Assembly: GCA_001512665.1 (NCBI GenBank)
Contig: LFSF01000027.1
Coordinates: 1-33,235 of the forward strand
Direction: 5' to 3'
Length of the DNA: 33,235 bases
Source: Clostridiales bacterium DTU073
GTDB taxonomy: Bacteria; Bacillota; Peptococcia; DRI-13; DTU073
Of this stretch, positions 7,941-15,655 are shown piece by piece (the first letter of the stretch is position 1; each line of letters starts with the position of its first letter). The position numbers were made by a program, and so were the translations under genes. The notes beneath the pieces are model-generated. The model had not been told where the DNA came from. It worked only from the letters and a program-made list of their open reading frames with translations, and did no database searches.

Positions 7941-8020
7941 GGCACTTCTTATAATTCGCCGCCAAGCTAAAAGTTATAAGAAGCGCCGCCCGGGCGATAT
8001 TGCCCTATTATTTATTATAC
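7941..8020 (+). ncRNA. Structured leader element copy B (invariant loop, covarying stem)
   Basis: A stem of GGCACTTCTTATAA (7941-7954) with TTATAAGAAGCGCC (7974-7987), 14 pairs with one A-C mismatch, closes the loop TTCGCCGCCAAGCTAAAAG. That 19-base loop is identical to copy A although the stem sequence differs. Next comes CCCGGGCGATATTGCCC, forming GGGC/GCCC where copy A has GGGC/GCTC, then CTATTATTTATTATAC. It sits about 150 bases before the cyclodeaminase-family start codon, inside the predicted leader. The class is unknown. Confidence 0.62.
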
Positions 8021-8166
8021 CTATTATGTATTTTACTGTCAATAGATGAAAGGGGGAATCGGGCTTAAAGCGGGTTACAGTAAAAGGTTATTGAAAAGAG
8101 TCGTTTTTGTAAAAGAGGATGTAAAAACGCTAGGTAAACAAAAAAATTAAATTAGGAGGGTGTTTT

Positions 8167-9195
8167 ATGGATAAGTTAGAGTATCGTGAATGGATTAATT
8201 CAAAATTAAACATTGGTAAAGAGATTTTATATCTTACTATGGATGAATGTATTAACTCTGGTGTAACAGTTGAAGAAGTTATCGATTATACAGAGCTAGC
8301 TTTAATTGCACATGGAAAAAAAGAACTTGATATGCCGGCTAAGATAGGTCTTCATCCGTACAAAGATACCTTCATGCATGCTATGCCTTGCTATATTCCC
8401 AGTGTAAATTCGATGGGAATTAAATGGGGTGGCTGCTGGCCTACAAACAGAGAACGTTATGGCTTAACTCAGTTATCCGGTTTGTACGTTCTCAATGACC
8501 CTGAATCCGGTTGGCCTTTGGCAATTATGGACTGCATCTGGTTGACTGCTCAGAGAACCCCGGCTGTAACTGCTGTAGCAGCAAAATACATGGCCTTCCC
8601 GGAAAAAGTAGAAACCTTCGGGATGATCGGATGTGGCGCACAAGGTTATCAGCATATTAGATATATGCCCAAGACCTTACCTAATTTAAAGAAGATTTAT
8701 ATTTATGATTTGTTTGAACCCGCTATGGATCGTGTTGTTAATGAATTACAGGCTTCTACCGCAGCTCAGATTGTAAAATGTAAGTCGATCGAAGAATTGG
8801 TAAAGAGCAGTGAAGTATTTGCTACAGCAACAGTTATTACTTCTAAACCTGAACCTAAAATTAAAGATGAATGGGTTTCTAAGGGACAAACAATCCTGAT
8901 GTGTGACTGCCATTCCTTATTTGAAGATAAAACTATGAAACGTGCGGACAAATATTATGTTGATAGTATTGACCAACATACTCTTTTAACTGAATATGGC
9001 TATTATCCGGATGGTTTGCCGGAGATCGTTGCTGAAACCGGTGAAGTTGTGGCCGGATTAGCTAAAGGTAGAGATAACGATGAACAACTAATTGTTGATA
9101 ATAATGTTGGTTTAGCAGCAGAAGACGTACCGGTAGCTAAAGCTATCTTTGATAAAGCTCTGGAAAGAGGGATGGGAAGAAAGCTTCCTCTATAA
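8167..9195 (+). CDS. Ornithine cyclodeaminase/mu-crystallin family protein
   Basis: This is an NAD(P)-binding enzyme of the OCD/mu-crystallin family. Members include ornithine cyclodeaminase, ketimine or pyrroline-2-carboxylate reductases and alanine dehydrogenase-type enzymes, which interconvert amino acids and imines or 2-oxoacids. Seen here are the substrate lysine region GIKWGG, the Rossmann-like GMIGCGAQGYQHIR and the family C-terminal block NNVGLAAEDVPVAKAIFDKA. The 342 residues are slightly longer than typical. The start ATG follows TAGGAGGG. It is the first gene after promoter copy B and is followed by a strong terminator, so it may be expressed more than the downstream genes. The 2-oxoacid oxidoreductase next door suggests it supplies a 2-oxoacid; the substrate is unknown. 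Confidence 0.88.
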   Translation: MDKLEYREWINSKLNIGKEILYLTMDECINSGVTVEEVIDYTELALIAHGKKELDMPAKIGLHPYKDTFMHAMPCYIPSVNSMGIKWGGCWPTNRERYGLTQLSGLYVLNDPESGWPLAIMDCIWLTAQRTPAVTAVAAKYMAFPEKVETFGMIGCGAQGYQHIRYMPKTLPNLKKIYIYDLFEPAMDRVVNELQASTAAQIVKCKSIEELVKSSEVFATATVITSKPEPKIKDEWVSKGQTILMCDCHSLFEDKTMKRADKYYVDSIDQHTLLTEYGYYPDGLPEIVAETGEVVAGLAKGRDNDEQLIVDNNVGLAAEDVPVAKAIFDKALERGMGRKLPL

Positions 9196-9253
9196 TATCA
9201 ATAAATATTTAATGAGAGAGCTTTTTACGATTGTACTTTGAACTATTTTGCGG

Positions 9254-9303
9254 TTGGTTTCGTAAAAAAAAGGGGAGCTTTTCCCCCTTTTTTTTACCGA
9301 AAC
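9254..9303. terminator. Intrinsic terminator after the cyclodeaminase-family gene
   Basis: A long hairpin: TTTCG/CGAAA at the base, A/T pairs, and an AGGGG/CCCCT core with a short AGCTT-type loop, ending in a run of nine Ts. It is nearly symmetrical and could act on both strands. Some readthrough, or a second promoter, is needed for the downstream genes. Confidence 0.85.
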
Positions 9304-9370
9304 GCTTATACCCCATTTTATTCCTTATGGCAACATTGATTAGAAAATATAAAAAAAAGGGGTGGGATAT

Positions 9371-9577
9371 TTGATACAACTGGACATTGAAAGATGTAAA
9401 GGTTGTGAATTATGCACTATGGCTTGTCCAGTGAACATCTTGGTCTTAAGTCAAGAACAGGCAAATTCTAAAGGAAATGCAATAATTGAGGTAACAGAAC
9501 CGGAAAAATGTACTTCCTGTGCTAGGTGTGCACAAATTTGCCCGGATACTGCCATAACAGTATATAGAAACAAATAA
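9371..9577 (+). CDS. 2-oxoacid:ferredoxin oxidoreductase delta subunit (2x4Fe-4S ferredoxin)
   Basis: This is the ferredoxin-like subunit that carries electrons from the thiamine-diphosphate enzyme to external ferredoxin. Two CX2CX2CX3C motifs are visible: CKGCELCTMACP and CTSCARCAQICP. The track starts at GTG 9362, which is embedded in the GGGGTGGG ribosome binding site. The TTG at 9371 is better spaced and gives 68 residues (MIQLDIERCKGC), close to KorD/VorD proteins. It heads a delta-alpha-beta-gamma set, the order common for kor/vor-type complexes in anaerobes. Confidence 0.9.
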   Translation: MIQLDIERCKGCELCTMACPVNILVLSQEQANSKGNAIIEVTEPEKCTSCARCAQICPDTAITVYRNK

Positions 9578-9598
9578 TAGAACTCGTAATAGGAGGAA

Positions 9599-10675
9599 AT
9601 GATGATGGAGAAAGTTCTGATGAAAGGAACTGAGGCTATCGGCGAAGCCGCCATTAGAGCAGGATGTAGAATCTATTGTGGCTATCCGATTACTCCCCAG
9701 AGTGAATTGTTGGCCTATTTAGCTAAAAAAATGCCACATATAGAAGGTGCATCTTTTTTACAATCCGAAAGTGAAGTTGCTGCAATTAATATGATCTATG
9801 GAGCAGCCGGAGCTGGAGCAAGGGCAATGACTTCTTCGTCCAGTCCCGGGGTTAGTCTAAAACAGGAAGGTATTTCCTATATAGCCGGTGCGGAACTGCC
9901 TTGTGTAATTGTTAATGCTTCTCGTGGAGGCCCAGGGTTGGGTAGTATTCAGCCGGCTCAATCCGACTATTTTCAAGCTACTAAGGGTGGCGGACATGGG
10001 GATTATCGTTTGATAGTTTTAGCACCTAAGTCTGTTCAGGAAATGTATGATTATACTTTTGACGCCTTTGACTTAGCTGATAAATATCGTACTCCGGTCA
10101 TGCTTATGTGTGACGGAGCTTTAAGCCAATTGATGGAACCTGTGGTTTTAAAGGATATTGAAGTTAAAAAATATGAGAAACCATGGGCTACTACCGGAGC
10201 CAAAGGAAGGAAGCCCGTGCTGGTGTCTTCTTTACGGATCGATCCAGCTGATATGGAAAAACAAAATGACCATCTCTTTGAAAAATACGAGAAAATTATC
10301 GCTAATGAAGCTCGTTATGAGTCAACTTGTAATGCTGATACAGAGTATGTAGTAGTAGCATATGGGATTATGGCTCGTATTGCTCAAACGGCAATCAAAA
10401 AGTTGCGTCAGGAAGGAATTGAGGTTGGTTTAATCAGACCGATTACCTTATGGCCGTTCCCAGTGCAGGCGTTTGATGGATTAAGAGATCAGGCCAAATT
10501 ATTTATCTCGTTAGAATTAAACAAAGGACAAATGGTTGAAGATGTCAGACTCGCTGTAAATGGTAAAGCACCGGTAGAATTTTATGGTAGAAGCGGGGGC
10601 ATGATGCCTAAACCTGATGAAATTGTAGAGGTAATAAAAAGAAAGATAAGCGGGGTGGAAAAATGCAACAAGTAA
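9599..10675 (+). CDS. 2-oxoacid:ferredoxin oxidoreductase alpha subunit (VorB/KorA-like)
   Basis: This is the alpha subunit of a CoA-acylating 2-oxoacid:ferredoxin oxidoreductase (2-oxoacid + CoA + oxidised ferredoxin to acyl-CoA + CO2 + reduced ferredoxin). The N-terminal pyrimidine-binding domain begins [26 protein letters not shown]-like and continues [20 protein letters not shown] and SSSPG. The C-terminal transketolase-like domain has [13 protein letters not shown] and ends near MMPKPDEI. The 358-residue length matches the separate-gamma type. Three in-frame ATGs follow AGGAGG; the second or third may be used. It overlaps the beta gene by 13 bases. The sequence resembles the branched-chain (VOR) or 2-oxoglutarate (KOR) type more than pyruvate (POR), but specificity cannot be settled here. 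Confidence 0.9.
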   Translation: MMMEKVLMKGTEAIGEAAIRAGCRIYCGYPITPQSELLAYLAKKMPHIEGASFLQSESEVAAINMIYGAAGAGARAMTSSSSPGVSLKQEGISYIAGAELPCVIVNASRGGPGLGSIQPAQSDYFQATKGGGHGDYRLIVLAPKSVQEMYDYTFDAFDLADKYRTPVMLMCDGALSQLMEPVVLKDIEVKKYEKPWATTGAKGRKPVLVSSLRIDPADMEKQNDHLFEKYEKIIANEARYESTCNADTEYVVVAYGIMARIAQTAIKKLRQEGIEVGLIRPITLWPFPVQAFDGLRDQAKLFISLELNKGQMVEDVRLAVNGKAPVEFYGRSGGMMPKPDEIVEVIKRKISGVEKCNK

Positions 10676-11403
10676 TTTTTAAGAGACCAGAGATTTTGAC
10701 GGATGCATTTACGCATTATTGCCCCGGTTGTGGACATGGAACCATTCATAGATTAGTAGCCAATGCCATTGATGATTTACAAATTCGTGAAAAGGTTATT
10801 GGTGCTGGTCCTGTTGGCTGTTCGGCGATGATTTATGATTATCTCGATGTAGATTTTCAACAATCTGCACATGGTCGGGCACCTGCTGTAGCTACAGGAA
10901 TTAAAAGAGTCTCACCGGAAAATATTGTTTTTACGTATCAGGGCGATGGTGATTTAGCTTCAATTGGAACAGCGGAAGTAATTCATGCTGCTGCTAGAGG
11001 CGAGAACATTACAGTTATTTTTGTTAATAATGCTATCTTTGGGATGACCGGTGGTCAGATGGCACCTACCACCTTATTAGGACAAAAAACCCAGACGTCT
11101 CCGGAAGGCAGAGATTTAACCACTCAGGGATATCCTTTACGGGTGTGTGAACTTTTGAATACTTTAGATGGAGTTGCTTATTTGGCTAGAGTATCTGTGC
11201 ACGATGTCAGGAATGTCTTACAAGCCAAAAAGGCGATAAAAAGAGCATTTGAAACACAGATTGAGAAGAAAGGCTTTTCGTTAGTAGAGGTGTTATCTAT
11301 CTGCCCGACAAACTGGGGAATGAAACCTAAACAAGCTATTCAATGGCTCGAGGAAAATATGACGGCATATTATCCATTACAAGTGTTCAAGGACTGGAGG
11401 TGA
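10663..11403 (+). CDS. 2-oxoacid:ferredoxin oxidoreductase beta subunit (thiamine-diphosphate binding)
   Basis: This is the thiamine-diphosphate-binding subunit that decarboxylates the 2-oxoacid. It contains [13 protein letters not shown] near the N-terminus, the TPP/Mg motif [17 protein letters not shown] and the following [16 protein letters not shown]. The 246 residues are typical of KorB/VorA beta subunits, which lack the extra C-terminal region of pyruvate oxidoreductase beta. The ATG overlaps the 3' end of the alpha gene, with GGGGTGG upstream, indicating translational coupling. The gamma gene starts five bases after its stop. Confidence 0.92.
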   Translation: MQQVIFKRPEILTDAFTHYCPGCGHGTIHRLVANAIDDLQIREKVIGAGPVGCSAMIYDYLDVDFQQSAHGRAPAVATGIKRVSPENIVFTYQGDGDLASIGTAEVIHAAARGENITVIFVNNAIFGMTGGQMAPTTLLGQKTQTSPEGRDLTTQGYPLRVCELLNTLDGVAYLARVSVHDVRNVLQAKKAIKRAFETQIEKKGFSLVEVLSICPTNWGMKPKQAIQWLEENMTAYYPLQVFKDWR

Positions 11404-11407
11404 GAAA

Positions 11408-11953
11408 ATGCATCATGAGTTAATGATTTGTGGAACTGGGGGACAAGGTGTTCTGTTAATTGGTCATTTACTGGCTCATGCTGCCATGCTGGAAAATAAG
11501 TATGTTACTTGGTTACCTTATTATGGACCGGAAAAAAGAGGCGGAGAAGTAAATTGTTCCATAGTTGTGTCTGATGAAGAAGTCGGTTCTCCGATTATTA
11601 CGGCTCCTAATGAAATGATCGCCATGGATTTATCTAAAGGCAAGGTCGAAGAGTTGGCCAGTCCCAATGCCTGTTTCTTTTATAATGAATCAATGAAAAA
11701 CAGAGAATTTACCAGAAATGATCTAGAATTCATCCCGATTGATGCCAATGCAGCTGCTAAAAAAATAGGGAACATCAAGGTGGCCAATTTAGTGATTTTA
11801 GGTGCATTTATCGCTAAAACGGAGATTGTTTATTTGGATTCTGTTATTGCTGCTATGGAGGAAATGTTTAAAGGCAAGAGTGATAAGGTTCTAAATATGA
11901 ATAAAGAGGCTCTTTTGATGGGGCGGGAACTAATGCTTTCACCAAAGGCTTAG
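11408..11953 (+). CDS. 2-oxoacid:ferredoxin oxidoreductase gamma subunit
   Basis: This is the gamma domain of the complex, a Rossmann-like subunit that helps bind CoA. It starts with the signature ICGTGGQGVLLIGHLLAHAAM, followed by WLPYYGPEKRGGEVNCSIVVSDEEVGSPI, both standard for this family. The length of 181 residues is normal. Four bases separate it from the beta gene, and GGAGGTGAG lies before its ATG. The delta, alpha, beta and gamma genes form one complete four-subunit enzyme with no visible defects. Confidence 0.92.
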   Translation: MHHELMICGTGGQGVLLIGHLLAHAAMLENKYVTWLPYYGPEKRGGEVNCSIVVSDEEVGSPIITAPNEMIAMDLSKGKVEELASPNACFFYNESMKNREFTRNDLEFIPIDANAAAKKIGNIKVANLVILGAFIAKTEIVYLDSVIAAMEEMFKGKSDKVLNMNKEALLMGRELMLSPKA

Positions 11954-12002
11954 TAAAAGAACAAAGATAATACAGCAAAATAAAAATCAAGGAGGCGAAG
12001 TA

Positions 12003-13457
12003 ATGAAGACCAGAAATGATTATTTAAGTTCACTTACAGCAATGAAACCAAACATGTATAAGTTTGGAGAACAGATTACCAATGTTGTTACACACCCGGC
12101 AACCAAGCGTACAGTAGAAAGTCACGCTCGTGCTTTTGACGCAGCTAATAATCCGGAATTAGAAGAATTATTTACGACTACTTCATATCTAAGCGGAAAA
12201 AAGATTATGAGATTTAATAGTTTAATGAAGTCTCCTGAAGATCTTTTGAATAATGCTAAGCTAAAAAGAGAGATGTACCGCATGACAGGTACATGTGCAG
12301 GTGGAGTATGTGTTGGTTGGAACGCTATGAACGTAATGTGGGCAGTTACCCACGAAATAGATGCTGAATATGGTACCGATTATCAAGAACGTTTGAAAAA
12401 TTGGATCTTGAAAGCAGAGGAAGAAAGTTTACTTGTTGCTGCAGCTTTAACTGATGCTAAAGGTGACCGCAGTAAAAAACCTAGCCAACAGGATTGTCGC
12501 AATGCCAATGTTCATATTGTAGAAAAGAGAGAAGACGGTATTGTAATCAGCGGGGCAAAAGTGATGATCTGTGGTGTAGCTGCTTCTAATGAAATCTTCT
12601 TGTTGCCCGGTGGCGGATACAAAGAAGATGATGCAGATTTTGCAGTAGCTTGTGTTGTACCCAGAGATATTGAAGGCCTAACGATTGTAGAAACACGTAG
12701 ACCCAGTGATGGCAGAGAATATGAAGAAGGTTTTGATATTCTTGATACCGGGATTACTCAGGCTTATCTGCTCTTTGATAAGGTCTTTGTACCAAAAGAG
12801 AGAGTGTTTATGGCCGGTGAATATAAGTATACCGGTAAAGTTGTTCAATATTTCACTGCCAATTATCGTGCTTGTATCGGCGCATGTGTAGCCGGACAGG
12901 GAGATGTGATGATTGGTGCTGCTGCCTTGATGGCTCGTGCTAATGGTCTTTCTATGAAAAAGTTTAAAGATAAATTTATTGATATGTCTATCAATAACGA
13001 AGTTACTTATGGTGTTGGTATTTCCGCTATGACTTTAGGTAAAGCTCATCCTTCCGGCGTTTGGATTAGCGATGATTTGATGGCTCATACCAATAAAACA
13101 CTCGTCGGAAAACTTCCTTATGAGACGAAACGGATATGTCAAGACATTGGCGGCGGTGTAGTAGAGACAGGCTGTCTGCCTTCAGCTAAGGATTTTGAAC
13201 ATCCGGTTTATGGACAGTATATACAGGATGTATTTAAAGCCGGAAATGTTTCAAGTATCGGCAGGGCTAAAACGGCTCGCTTAATCGAATGGCTTACCTT
13301 AGGTGCCGGCGTACCTGGTTGTATGCACGGTGGTGGCTCACCTGACGGGGCAAGACTAGTTATTAATGCGAAAATCCCTTATGAAAAATACATTGATTAT
13401 GCGAAGAAAATCGCAGGTGTTGACGAAGAGACGGAGGACCCAGGCGCGAAAAAGTAA
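12003..13457 (+). CDS. 4-hydroxybutyryl-CoA dehydratase / HpaB-family flavoprotein, divergent cluster ligands
   Basis: This protein belongs to the 4-hydroxyphenylacetate 3-monooxygenase (HpaB) family and most resembles AbfD, the FAD/[4Fe-4S] 4-hydroxybutyryl-CoA dehydratase/vinylacetyl-CoA isomerase. Family landmarks are VTHPATKRTVESHARAFD, DAKGDRSKKPSQQ, VEKREDGIVISGAK and MHGGGSPDGAR; 484 residues against about 490. From memory, AbfD binds its cluster with C99, C103, H292 and C299 and uses Y296 and K300. By eye, the aligned block here is NYRACIGACV, with Tyr for the His ligand, Ile for Tyr and Val for Lys. The first Cys pair is CX4C (C98, C103) rather than CX3C, and an extra Cys gives C291 and C295. 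It may therefore carry a four-Cys cluster and a different chemistry. The start has GGAGGCG upstream. Confidence 0.82.
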   Translation: MKTRNDYLSSLTAMKPNMYKFGEQITNVVTHPATKRTVESHARAFDAANNPELEELFTTTSYLSGKKIMRFNSLMKSPEDLLNNAKLKREMYRMTGTCAGGVCVGWNAMNVMWAVTHEIDAEYGTDYQERLKNWILKAEEESLLVAAALTDAKGDRSKKPSQQDCRNANVHIVEKREDGIVISGAKVMICGVAASNEIFLLPGGGYKEDDADFAVACVVPRDIEGLTIVETRRPSDGREYEEGFDILDTGITQAYLLFDKVFVPKERVFMAGEYKYTGKVVQYFTANYRACIGACVAGQGDVMIGAAALMARANGLSMKKFKDKFIDMSINNEVTYGVGISAMTLGKAHPSGVWISDDLMAHTNKTLVGKLPYETKRICQDIGGGVVETGCLPSAKDFEHPVYGQYIQDVFKAGNVSSIGRAKTARLIEWLTLGAGVPGCMHGGGSPDGARLVINAKIPYEKYIDYAKKIAGVDEETEDPGAKK

Positions 13458-13581
13458 TAATATTCCTTCCATGATAAAAGTTTATCACAAGTTCTTAGAA
13501 AAAATGTTTTCAAGATAACCAAATGTATGATAATATTAATTAATAATAACAGAAACATAATAATAAAAAGGAAGTGATATT

Positions 13582-14730
13582 ATGAATTTTAATTTCACGG
13601 ATGAACAAGAAATGCTAAGAAAAGCGGTACGCGAATTTGTGGAAGCAGAAATTGCTCCAAAGGCAGCAGAGTGGGATGAAAAAGATGAATGTCCGGTAGA
13701 ATTATTCCCGAAAATGGGTCAGATGGGTATCACCGGGATCTTTGTTCCCGAGGAATATGGTGGAGCCGGTTTAGGCCATGTGGAAAGAGCTATTTGCTTA
13801 GAAGAGATTTCCCGCCATTCTGCAGGACTAGGTATTGCTCTGATGACTCACCATTTAGGTACAGACCCAATTTTAAAATTTGGTACACCGGAACAAAAAG
13901 AAAAGTATCTGCCTGATATTGCTTCCGGGAAAAAGATTGCCGGACTTTCCGTTACAGAGCCCGGTGGCGGCTCAGATTTTATGGGTCAAAAAGCTACCGG
14001 AGAATTAAAGGATGGTAAATGGGTAATTAATGGCCGGAAATGTTTCATTACTAACTCGGCTGTGGCTGATGTTGATCTTTGGATTGTTAATACCGGCACA
14101 AACGAAAAAGGACGTCCGCTTCTTTCGACCTTTATTATTGATAAAGATACTCCTGGTCATAAGCCTGGTCGGAAGGAAAACAAGCTAGGCTTGAGAGGCT
14201 CTGTTACCGGAGAAATCATTTGTACAGATGTGGAACTAGGTCCGGAACAATTATTGGGTAAAGTCGGTGATGGTGCGAAAGCCGGAATGGGCGCAATCGG
14301 AGAAGTTGGTCGTGCCGGAATGGCCGCAATTAGCGTAGGGGTTCTGGGTGCTTGTTTAGAATTAGCGGTTAAATTCGCTAACGAACGTATCCTCTACGGC
14401 AAACCAATTGCCAAATTACAAGCAATTCAATTTGATGTAGCAGAAACACGTGTAGAATATGAAGCGGCCAGATTATTGCTCTATCGTGCTGCCAGCATGA
14501 AGGATGCCGGTATCCCATGTGCTAATGAATTCTCAATTGCTAAATACTATGCTTCAGAAGCTGCTTGCCGCGCTGCTAAGAGAATCATGGATATGATGGG
14601 CGGTTATGGCGTTATTAATGAATACCCAATCGGACGTTACTTGAGAGATGCTCAAGCGATTATTCCAGCGGGTGGAACTACTCATATTCAGAAAATGATT
14701 ATCGGTGCTAATACTTTAGCGGGTAAATAA
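13582..14730 (+). CDS. Acyl-CoA dehydrogenase family protein lacking the usual catalytic Glu
   Basis: This is an FAD-dependent acyl-CoA dehydrogenase-fold enzyme expected to pass electrons to the ETF encoded just downstream. It is full length (382 residues) with the N-terminal FTDEQEMLRKAVREFVE, LSVTEPGGGSDF, WVINGRKCFITNS and MMGGYGVINEYPIGRYLRDAQ. In butyryl-CoA-type enzymes the C-terminal block YEGTNEIQ carries the catalytic Glu. Here the block is PAGGTTHIQ, with Gly364 at the Glu position. The alternative Glu position of isovaleryl-CoA-type enzymes (helix before RAGMAA) also appears to be Gly, although a Glu lies two residues earlier (GEVGRAGMAA). It may use another base or catalyse a different reaction. 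The ATG follows AAGGAAGTGA. Confidence 0.88.
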   Translation: MNFNFTDEQEMLRKAVREFVEAEIAPKAAEWDEKDECPVELFPKMGQMGITGIFVPEEYGGAGLGHVERAICLEEISRHSAGLGIALMTHHLGTDPILKFGTPEQKEKYLPDIASGKKIAGLSVTEPGGGSDFMGQKATGELKDGKWVINGRKCFITNSAVADVDLWIVNTGTNEKGRPLLSTFIIDKDTPGHKPGRKENKLGLRGSVTGEIICTDVELGPEQLLGKVGDGAKAGMGAIGEVGRAGMAAISVGVLGACLELAVKFANERILYGKPIAKLQAIQFDVAETRVEYEAARLLLYRAASMKDAGIPCANEFSIAKYYASEAACRAAKRIMDMMGGYGVINEYPIGRYLRDAQAIIPAGGTTHIQKMIIGANTLAGK

Positions 14731-14781
14731 AAAATCAGAAAAAGTAGGGAGAATGGCGTAAGCCATTCCCCCTCTGATTTT
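14731..14781 (+). terminator. Intercistronic hairpin between acyl-CoA dehydrogenase and etfB
   Basis: AAAATCAGA pairs with TCTGATTTT at the base, and AATGGC-GTAA-GCCATT forms the GC-rich top with flanking GGGA/TCCC. It has a short T-run (TTTT) after it. It could partly terminate or stabilise the upstream message; etfB follows 19 bases later with its own strong ribosome binding site. Confidence 0.55.
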
Positions 14782-14799
14782 AATGAAGGAGGAAATAAG

Positions 14800-15651
14800 G
14801 TGAGTCTAAAGATTGCCGTATGTATTAAACCGGTGCCGGATCCGGATTATTATGATCAAATTACTATCGATCCTGTGCGGAAAACCATAACTAGAGCGGG
14901 TATTCCTACAATAATTAATCCGGTAGATAAGAACGCTTTGGAAGCTGCCTTACAAATTAAAGAACAGGTGGGGGGAACAGTTACAGTTATTACAATGGCT
15001 CCTCCTAACGGCGAAGAAAGCTTAAGAGAAATGTTGGCTATGGGTGCGGACGAAGCTTGTTTGTTGACAGATAGGGCCTTTGGGGGTGCCGATACTTTAG
15101 CAACATCGTATACTCTAGCGCAAGGTTTGAAAAAACTAGGAAACTTTGATCTCGTTTTTACGGGAACCGAGAGTGCTGACGGGGCTACAAGCCAGGTGCC
15201 TTCACAATTGGCCGAATGGTTGGGTATGGCGCATTTATGGAATGTTTCTGAGATAAAATTGAAAGAAGACCAGGCTGAAGATAAGGTACAAGAGCTTCAG
15301 GCCAAAATGAAAATTGAGAATGGATATATTGAATATGAGGTAAAACTCCCGGCTGTTTTAGCAGTTTCCCGTGATCTTAATACACCGCGTTTTACTTCGA
15401 TTATGGGTGTAATGAAAGCCAAAAAGAAACCTTTAACGGTATTTACGGTTAATGATGTAGATGTAGATAGAACACTAATTGGTTTGGATGGGTCGCCAAC
15501 GAAAGCCGGTGCGGTATTTACTCCCTCTTTAAGCAGAAAAGGCGAAAGACTTACCGGTGATCTGGATGAGGTTGTTGAGCAATTGTTGCAAAAATTACGT
15601 GCTGCAGGTATTAATTTAGAAATTAAGAGCAGCAGTCAGGGAGGGAGGTAA
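14800..15651 (+). CDS. etfB: Electron transfer flavoprotein beta subunit
   Basis: EtfB is the nucleotide-binding beta subunit of the ETF heterodimer that accepts electrons from acyl-CoA dehydrogenases. It contains the start block KIAVCIKPVPDPD, NPVDKNALEAALQIKEQ, AMGADEACLLTDRAFGGADTLATSYTLAQ, and the ETF signature-like TGTESADGATSQVPSQLAEWLG. At 283 residues it is slightly long. The start is GTG with GAAGGAGG upstream. Whether this ETF is electron-bifurcating cannot be decided from sequence alone. It is translationally close to etfA (four bases between). Confidence 0.93.
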   Translation: MSLKIAVCIKPVPDPDYYDQITIDPVRKTITRAGIPTIINPVDKNALEAALQIKEQVGGTVTVITMAPPNGEESLREMLAMGADEACLLTDRAFGGADTLATSYTLAQGLKKLGNFDLVFTGTESADGATSQVPSQLAEWLGMAHLWNVSEIKLKEDQAEDKVQELQAKMKIENGYIEYEVKLPAVLAVSRDLNTPRFTSIMGVMKAKKKPLTVFTVNDVDVDRTLIGLDGSPTKAGAVFTPSLSRKGERLTGDLDEVVEQLLQKLRAAGINLEIKSSSQGGR

Positions 15652-15655
15652 AAGG

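Noticed and set aside
7988-8005. Resemblance of CCGCCCGGGC to the 3' half of the ZTP (pfl) riboswitch
   Set aside because: The conserved 5' part of that riboswitch is not seen, and copy A lacks the CCGCC portion.
7724-8166. T-box or other amino-acid leader riboswitch
   Set aside because: No T-box GGGTGGNACCGCG sequence and none of the lysine, glycine, TPP, SAM or cobalamin core motifs that I can recognise.
12003-13457. Straight annotation as 4-hydroxybutyryl-CoA dehydratase (abfD)
   Set aside because: The fold matches, but the His ligand and the Tyr and Lys residues known in AbfD are replaced, so the specific name is not safe.
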